From VYFG01 sp965213885 (GTDB lineage: Bacteria > Pseudomonadota > Gammaproteobacteria > Arenicellales > Poriferihabitantaceae): a stretch of 64,000 nt of DNA. The DNA lies in contig OZ243919.1 in NCBI GenBank assembly GCA_965213885.1, forward strand, positions 744,001-808,000, read 5' to 3'. The translations under genes were made by a program, and so were the position numbers. The notes under the pieces were generated by a model. The model saw only the letters and a program-made list of their open reading frames with translations. It was not told the origin of the DNA and made no database searches. Below, one piece after another: positions 59,824 to 64,000 of this stretch (its first letter is position 1; each line of letters begins with the position of its first letter).

Positions 59824-61194
59824 TCAGACGGTCACACCGGCATACAGATCGGCAAAGCTGGCGGCGATGGCCTGCTCGAAAAAGACCACATCCTCCATCT
59901 GGATGCAAAGCGGCGGGCAGATGCGCAGCACGTTCCGGTAGGCACCGGACTTGGACGCCACCAGGCCGTGCTTGCGGGTGAGCTGGAACAGTTGGTGCAT
60001 CTCCTCCGTGGCCGGTTCCTTCGTTGCTCGGTCCTTGACCAGTTCCGCCGCCATCATGAGGCCCCGGCCCCGGACATTGCCGATGAGGTCGTACTTCTGC
60101 TCCATATCCTTCAGCACCTGCAGCATGGCGGCGCCCACCGCCCTGGCATTGCCGACAAGCCCGCATTCGTCGATGACGCGCAGCACCGCCCTGCCGGCCG
60201 AGCAGGATACCGGGTTGGCTCCGTAGGTGTTGAAATAGAACTTGTCCGCCATGGCTTCGGCGATGTCGCGTTTTGCCACCACCGCACCCAACGGGAATCC
60301 GTTGCCGATGCCCTTGGCCAGCACCACGATATCCGGAACGACGCCGTCACGTTCGAATGCCCAGTATCCCTCCCCGGTACGGCCGAAACCCGACTGGACC
60401 TCGTCCACGATGCACAGGCCCCCGGCAGCACGTACCCGTTCGAAGGCGCCCACGAGGTAGCCGTCCGGCGCGGGTACGATACCGCCGTAACCCTGGATCG
60501 GTTCGAAGAACATGCCGGCGATGCGGCCGCTGGTGCCGTAGTGAATGGCCCGGTCGATATCGTCGAGATAGGGCTCGACCCCCTCACCATGGATGCCCCG
60601 GTACTGGTCGGGGTTGGGGGCGAACTGGATGCCGCCAAGCAGGGGCACCGGGTGGCGGAAATTGCTGATCCCGGTTACGGACTGGGCACCCAGGGTGGGA
60701 CCGTGATAGGCGTTGGTCAGCGAAAGTACATCGCCCGTGCGGGTGTGGGAACGGGCCAGCAGGAGCGCGAAATCGATTGCCTCGGCACCCGAATTGGTGA
60801 AATGGACTACCCATTCCTCCCCTTGCGGGAACTTGGCGGCCAGTTCCTCGGCGAGATGGGCAGGTACCGGGTGAAAGAACATGGTGGTGCAGTGCTGGAT
60901 CTGTGCGGCCTGCGCCTGCACGGCCCGGGTGACCGCCGGGTTGTTGTAGCCGATGCTGACGCAGAGATTCTGGCTCAGGCAGTCGAGATACTGGTTGCCC
61001 TGTTCATCCCAGAGGTACTGGTCCTGGCCGCGCTGGAAAATGAGCGGGGTCCTGTAGGGGACGAAGGCACGCTGTGAGGCGGCGTAATACCGCTCCCGGC
61101 GGGCGACGATGGCGTCGGTGTTCCAGTCCACGGGCAGGGTGAAATGATCCGGATCGCCCTCGATCCGATCGGAGATTCGCGTAGTGGTTTTCAT
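59824..61194 (-). CDS. Class III aminotransferase, AGXT2-like
   Basis: 456 aa from the ATG giving MKTTTRISDRIEGDPDHFTL, which overlaps the TetR stop (ATGA). PLP enzyme: TNSGAEAIDFALLLARSHTR, LCIVDEVQSGFGRTGEGYWA, and the PLP lysine in VVLAKGIGNGFPLGAVVAKR. Length and order fit alanine-glyoxylate or beta-amino-acid aminotransferases. Coupling with the BetI-like regulator ties it to betaine or methylamine metabolism; glyoxylate from the purine pathway could serve as amino acceptor. Substrate not assigned. Confidence 0.92.
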   Translation of the reverse strand: MKTTTRISDRIEGDPDHFTLPVDWNTDAIVARRERYYAASQRAFVPYRTPLIFQRGQDQYLWDEQGNQYLDCLSQNLCVSIGYNNPAVTRAVQAQAAQIQHCTTMFFHPVPAHLAEELAAKFPQGEEWVVHFTNSGAEAIDFALLLARSHTRTGDVLSLTNAYHGPTLGAQSVTGISNFRHPVPLLGGIQFAPNPDQYRGIHGEGVEPYLDDIDRAIHYGTSGRIAGMFFEPIQGYGGIVPAPDGYLVGAFERVRAAGGLCIVDEVQSGFGRTGEGYWAFERDGVVPDIVVLAKGIGNGFPLGAVVAKRDIAEAMADKFYFNTYGANPVSCSAGRAVLRVIDECGLVGNARAVGAAMLQVLKDMEQKYDLIGNVRGRGLMMAAELVKDRATKEPATEEMHQLFQLTRKHGLVASKSGAYRNVLRICPPLCIQMEDVVFFEQAIAASFADLYAGVTV

Positions 61195-61850
61195 GGTCGG
61201 TTCGGGTCCGGTGTTGGGTGGCCCAGGCAGCCGTCGATGTACCGGTCGCACAGCGACCGGGCGGATTTTCTGTTCAGTCTGTCCTTGCCGGTGGCGAGAC
61301 TGTTCCACAGGCCGTCGTCGAGAATATACAGGCCTACGGCGCATTTCCGGGCGTCGATCCGGATTCCGCGTTCCCGGGCGGCGCCTTCGAAGAGTTCCCG
61401 TACGATGGCGGTAACGCGGCGGCTGGTACGCCGGATGGGGCGGGCGAATTCGGGGTGGTGCCGGCTTGCGTTGGTGAATGCCTGCCAGGCCGCCGCCATT
61501 TCCCAGCGGTAGGTGGGGGGCATGAACGAGGAATGCGCCACCCGCCGGAGCCTCGCCTCGGCCATGAGTCCGGTGTCCGTCGCGATGGCGGACTTGATGG
61601 CAATGGATTGTCGGTACCATTCCTCCAGGGCAGCGAGGAGGAGCGCCTCCTTGCCGTCGAAGTAATGGGCGATCAGGCCGCGGGAGGCCCCGGCCTCGGC
61701 ACAGATTCGTTCCACGGTGGCACCGTGGATGTCATGCCGGGCCACGGCCCGGATAGCGGCATCCAGCAGGCTGCGTCGGCGGTACTCGCGGTTCTCCGCC
61801 CGGGTCCGCCGCCCCGCCCCGGCGGCGGGTCCGCGAAGATTTTGATTCAT
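61191..61850 (-). CDS. BetI-like TetR-family regulator
   Basis: 219 aa. The helix-turn-helix is GATVERICAEAGASRGLIAH followed by YFDGKEALLLAALEEWYRQS. The layout and C-terminal domain resemble BetI, the choline-responsive repressor of betaine synthesis. It is divergent from the MttB homologue across a strong palindrome at 61888-61923 that is its probable operator, and is coupled to the aminotransferase gene. Confidence 0.88.
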   Translation of the reverse strand: MNQNLRGPAAGAGRRTRAENREYRRRSLLDAAIRAVARHDIHGATVERICAEAGASRGLIAHYFDGKEALLLAALEEWYRQSIAIKSAIATDTGLMAEARLRRVAHSSFMPPTYRWEMAAAWQAFTNASRHHPEFARPIRRTSRRVTAIVRELFEGAARERGIRIDARKCAVGLYILDDGLWNSLATGKDRLNRKSARSLCDRYIDGCLGHPTPDPNRP

Positions 61851-61887
61851 CGATCAGGGGTTTCGCGCCACAGACGCGGATAAAAAT

Positions 61888-61923
61888 ATTGGACGATCAT
61901 CATAATTATGAGTATTATCCAAT
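61888..61923. promoter_or_regulatory. 36-bp palindromic operator between the TetR gene and the MttB homologue
   Basis: Outer arms ATTGGA (61888-61893) and TCCAAT (61918-61923) and a perfect central TCATAATTATGA give 28 of 36 positions in dyad symmetry. It lies 37 bp upstream of the TetR start and 31 bp before the MttB start, ideal for repression of both genes. Confidence 0.75.
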
Positions 61924-61954
61924 AAATCGTTGCCTGCTACAATCCTGTTTCCGG

Positions 61955-63550
61955 ATGTCCGATACCACCAAGCCTGCATGCCCGCCCGCCGGGGGTTCGA
62001 TCCCGTCCGCAGGTGCCGGTGCCGGGCCGGGACGCAGGGCGGGACGCCGGCAACGGGTGGCGGCACGCAGGGACGCCCGCCCCGTGCGGGTCCCCCATAT
62101 CTGCCGCCGCATCGCGACCTACGATGTCCTTTCCGAGGAGGGGCTCTGCCTGATCGAACGGAACGCCGACACGATCCTGCGCGATGTGGGCATGGAGGTG
62201 CGGAACGACTCCGAGGCGCTGCGTCTTTACCAGGAGGCGGGGGCGGATGTGCGGGGTACCCGGGTGCGGTTCGAGCCCGGATTCTGCCGGCAGATCATCA
62301 GGGATTCGGCGCCCCGTGAATTTGTCCAGCATGCACGGAACCCCGACAACAACGTGGTCATCGGGGGGAACAACACCGTGCTTGCGCCGTCATGGGGGCC
62401 CCCGTTCGTGCATGACCTCGACCGCGGTCGGCGCTACGCCAAGCTCGAGGATTTCCACGAACTGGTGAAGATTCACCAGACCATCCCCTGGCTGCATCAC
62501 TCCGGCGGGATCGTCTGCGAGCCGGTGGACATCCCCACCAACAAGCGACACCTCGACATGCTGTTCGGGCACTTCCGGTACTCGGACCGGGCCTGTTTCG
62601 GCGCGCTCATCGGCGAGGAGCGGGCAAGGGACTCGGTAGCCATGGCGAAGGTGGTGTTCGGCGAAGAATTCGTCGAGCAGCACTGCGTGCTCTATTCAGT
62701 GGCCAATACCAACGCGCCGCTGGTGCTGGATTCGGCCATGTCCGGCGCCCTTCGAACCTATGCCGCCCACAATCAGGCGGTGGCCTGCACGCCCTGGACC
62801 CTGTCCGGGGCCATGAGCCCCTGCACGGTGGCAGGGACTCTGGCCCAGGTCCTGGCGGAGGCCATGGCGGTGTGCGCACTGACTCAGCTCGTACGGCCCG
62901 GCGCGCCCTGCCTCATGGGCAGTTTTGCCACTGCCATTTCCATGCAGTCCGGCGCACCCACATTCGGCACTCCGGAAGCCGCCAAGCTGGTGCTGGCGTC
63001 CGGACAGCTCGCCCGCCGCCTGGGCCTGCCCCTGCATACCGTGGGCGCGCTGTCGGCCTCCAAGCTGCCCGATGCCCAGGCGGAGCAGGAGGCGGTGATG
63101 GGTCTCATCATGGCGGTGCTTGCCGGGGCGAACTTCATCAACCACGCCACCGGCTGGCTGGAGGGCGGACTGGTGACCGGTTACGAGAAAACCATGATCG
63201 ATGCCGACCTCTGCGGCAAGCTCGTCGATTTCTGCAAGGGCGTGGACCTGTCCGACGAGGCCCAGGCCCTGGAGGCGATCCAGGAAACCGGGCCCGGCGC
63301 CCACTTCCTGTCGAATCCCCACACCCTGCGCAATTTTGACAGCGCCTTCTACCGTTCCAGCGTGGCGGACAACAATGCCTTCGAGCAGTGGCAGGCGGAT
63401 GGCGCCCTGGATGCGGCCAGCCGTGCCAACCGGCTCTGGAAACAGGCCCTCGAGGAATACCGTGAGCCCGCTATGGAACCCGCCGTCCTCGATGGCCTGT
63501 TGGAATTCGTGGCCCGGCGCAAGGCCCGGGTGCCGGATCAGTGGCATTGA
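61955..63550 (+). CDS. Trimethylamine methyltransferase-family protein (MttB homologue without pyrrolysine)
   Basis: 531 aa from the ATG giving MSDTTKPACPPAGGSIPSAG. Family blocks: PHICRRIATYDVLSEEGLCL, VVIGGNNTVLAPSWGPPFVH, LHHSGGIVCEPVDIPTNKRH and GANFINHATGWLEGGLVTGY. The frame has no in-frame TAG, so it is one of the non-pyrrolysine members, which include glycine betaine and proline betaine methyltransferases. Those transfer a methyl group to a corrinoid protein; none is visible before the right edge. Its function here is probably demethylation of a quaternary amine. Confidence 0.9.
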   Translation: MSDTTKPACPPAGGSIPSAGAGAGPGRRAGRRQRVAARRDARPVRVPHICRRIATYDVLSEEGLCLIERNADTILRDVGMEVRNDSEALRLYQEAGADVRGTRVRFEPGFCRQIIRDSAPREFVQHARNPDNNVVIGGNNTVLAPSWGPPFVHDLDRGRRYAKLEDFHELVKIHQTIPWLHHSGGIVCEPVDIPTNKRHLDMLFGHFRYSDRACFGALIGEERARDSVAMAKVVFGEEFVEQHCVLYSVANTNAPLVLDSAMSGALRTYAAHNQAVACTPWTLSGAMSPCTVAGTLAQVLAEAMAVCALTQLVRPGAPCLMGSFATAISMQSGAPTFGTPEAAKLVLASGQLARRLGLPLHTVGALSASKLPDAQAEQEAVMGLIMAVLAGANFINHATGWLEGGLVTGYEKTMIDADLCGKLVDFCKGVDLSDEAQALEAIQETGPGAHFLSNPHTLRNFDSAFYRSSVADNNAFEQWQADGALDAASRANRLWKQALEEYREPAMEPAVLDGLLEFVARRKARVPDQWH

Positions 63551-63633
63551 GCCGGTGATGGTTGACGGGCCGCCTCCGCGCCGGCGGGTAGTCCCGGTGC
63601 CCCGGCTGACCGGTTCCCAGGGGGGCGGGCCGA

Positions 63634-64000
63634 ATGGTTGACGGCCGGACCGTCGTGGTCGGTGGCGGCGCTATCGGGCTCAGTGTTGCCTACCACCTTG
63701 GCAGGGCAGGGGTCGATGATGTCCTGCTGGTGGAACGCAACCGGCTCGGCAGTGGCACCTCGTGGCATGCCGCGGGCATCGTCGGGCCGCTCAGGGCAAC
63801 CCGGAACCTGACCGAACTCGCCCGTTACGGCATCGGTCTCTTTCGCCGCCTGGAGGATGAAACCGGGCAGGCCACGGGCTATCGCCAGACCGGGGGTTAT
63901 TGGCTGGCGCAGACTGACGCCCGCCTGGTGGAACTGAAACGCCTGGCCTGTCTGGGACAGATGCATGAACTGGATGCCCGTGTCGTTGCGCCGCGGGAGG
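63634..64000 (+). CDS. FAD-dependent oxidoreductase, dimethylglycine/sarcosine dehydrogenase-like, cut by right edge
   Basis: 122 codons are visible. The N-terminus MVDGRTVVVGGGAIGLSVAY is the FAD-binding GxGxxG loop, and LGSGTSWHAAGIVGPLRATR is typical of the DMGDH/sarcosine dehydrogenase group, which oxidise N-methyl groups. It follows the MttB homologue by 83 bp on the same strand, consistent with stepwise removal of methyls from betaine. The substrate cannot be fixed from this part. Confidence 0.8.
   Translation, partial: MVDGRTVVVGGGAIGLSVAYHLGRAGVDDVLLVERNRLGSGTSWHAAGIVGPLRATRNLTELARYGIGLFRRLEDETGQATGYRQTGGYWLAQTDARLVELKRLACLGQMHELDARVVAPRE

Noticed and set aside
61955..63550. Pyrrolysine-containing MttB
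   Set aside because: The frame is open throughout with no in-frame TAG, so no pyrrolysine is encoded.
1..64000. tRNA, rRNA or CRISPR arrays
   Set aside because: I found no cloverleaf-like gene ending in CCA, no conserved rRNA segment and no regularly spaced repeats.

Overview
This 64 kb window comes from a high-GC Gram-negative bacterium, most probably a proteobacterium. The evidence is TRAP and BMP-type transporters, a membrane-bound cytochrome-c urate hydroxylase, a RutR-like TetR regulator, SufS/SufE, ECF sigma and Tat/Sec-exported periplasmic redox enzymes. A marine or host-associated gammaproteobacterium is my guess; nothing here proves the lineage. I see no rRNA, tRNA or CRISPR array.

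Layout. 1-2.8 kb: tail of a quinone reductase, a DsbA-fold isomerase, a small membrane protein and a histidine phosphatase. 3-11 kb: one long minus-strand operon running from a nucleobase-type ABC transporter through a RutR-like regulator into urate, allantoin and ureidoglycolate degradation (puuD, puuE, alc, allA). 11-15 kb: debris of a Fic-type gene, a SAF-domain oxidoreductase, a TauE-type exporter and a VapBC module. 15-28 kb: the rest of purine catabolism (8-oxoguanine deaminase, xdhABC, guaD, uraD, uraH, a BMP binding protein), interrupted by a uronate dehydrogenase and by a lower-GC AbiE toxin-antitoxin island whose toxin gene is frameshifted. 28-37 kb: a broken PH-domain gene, a MaoC hydratase/CoA-transferase/SDR cluster, a TPP enzyme, an N-methylproline-demethylase-like flavoenzyme and an ornithine-cyclodeaminase homologue. 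37-42 kb: sufSE, then an ECF sigma factor with a YfbK-like VWA protein. 42-46 kb: methanethiol oxidase mtoX with a SCO-MauG fusion and a separate SCO protein. 47-58 kb: a ROK-regulated locus with two choline-sulfatase-like sulfatases, a TRAP transporter and a metallophosphoesterase fused to an unidentified domain, then a DMT exporter. 58-64 kb: an esterase, a HEPN protein, then aminotransferase and BetI-like regulator diverging from a non-pyrrolysine MttB homologue and a DMGDH-like flavoprotein cut by the right edge.

How it works together. Guanine and 8-oxoguanine are deaminated, xanthine dehydrogenase makes urate, PuuD/UraH/UraD give allantoin, and PuuE/Alc/AllA give glyoxylate plus urea. 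Three near-identical 16-bp palindromes, one mismatch from the RutR consensus, sit in the promoters of the ABC/puu operon, xdhABC and the guaD-uraD divergence. This defines a local regulon probably run by the TetR gene inside it. A second theme is methylated sulfur and nitrogen compounds: methanethiol, probable sulfate esters, and betaine-type methylamines.
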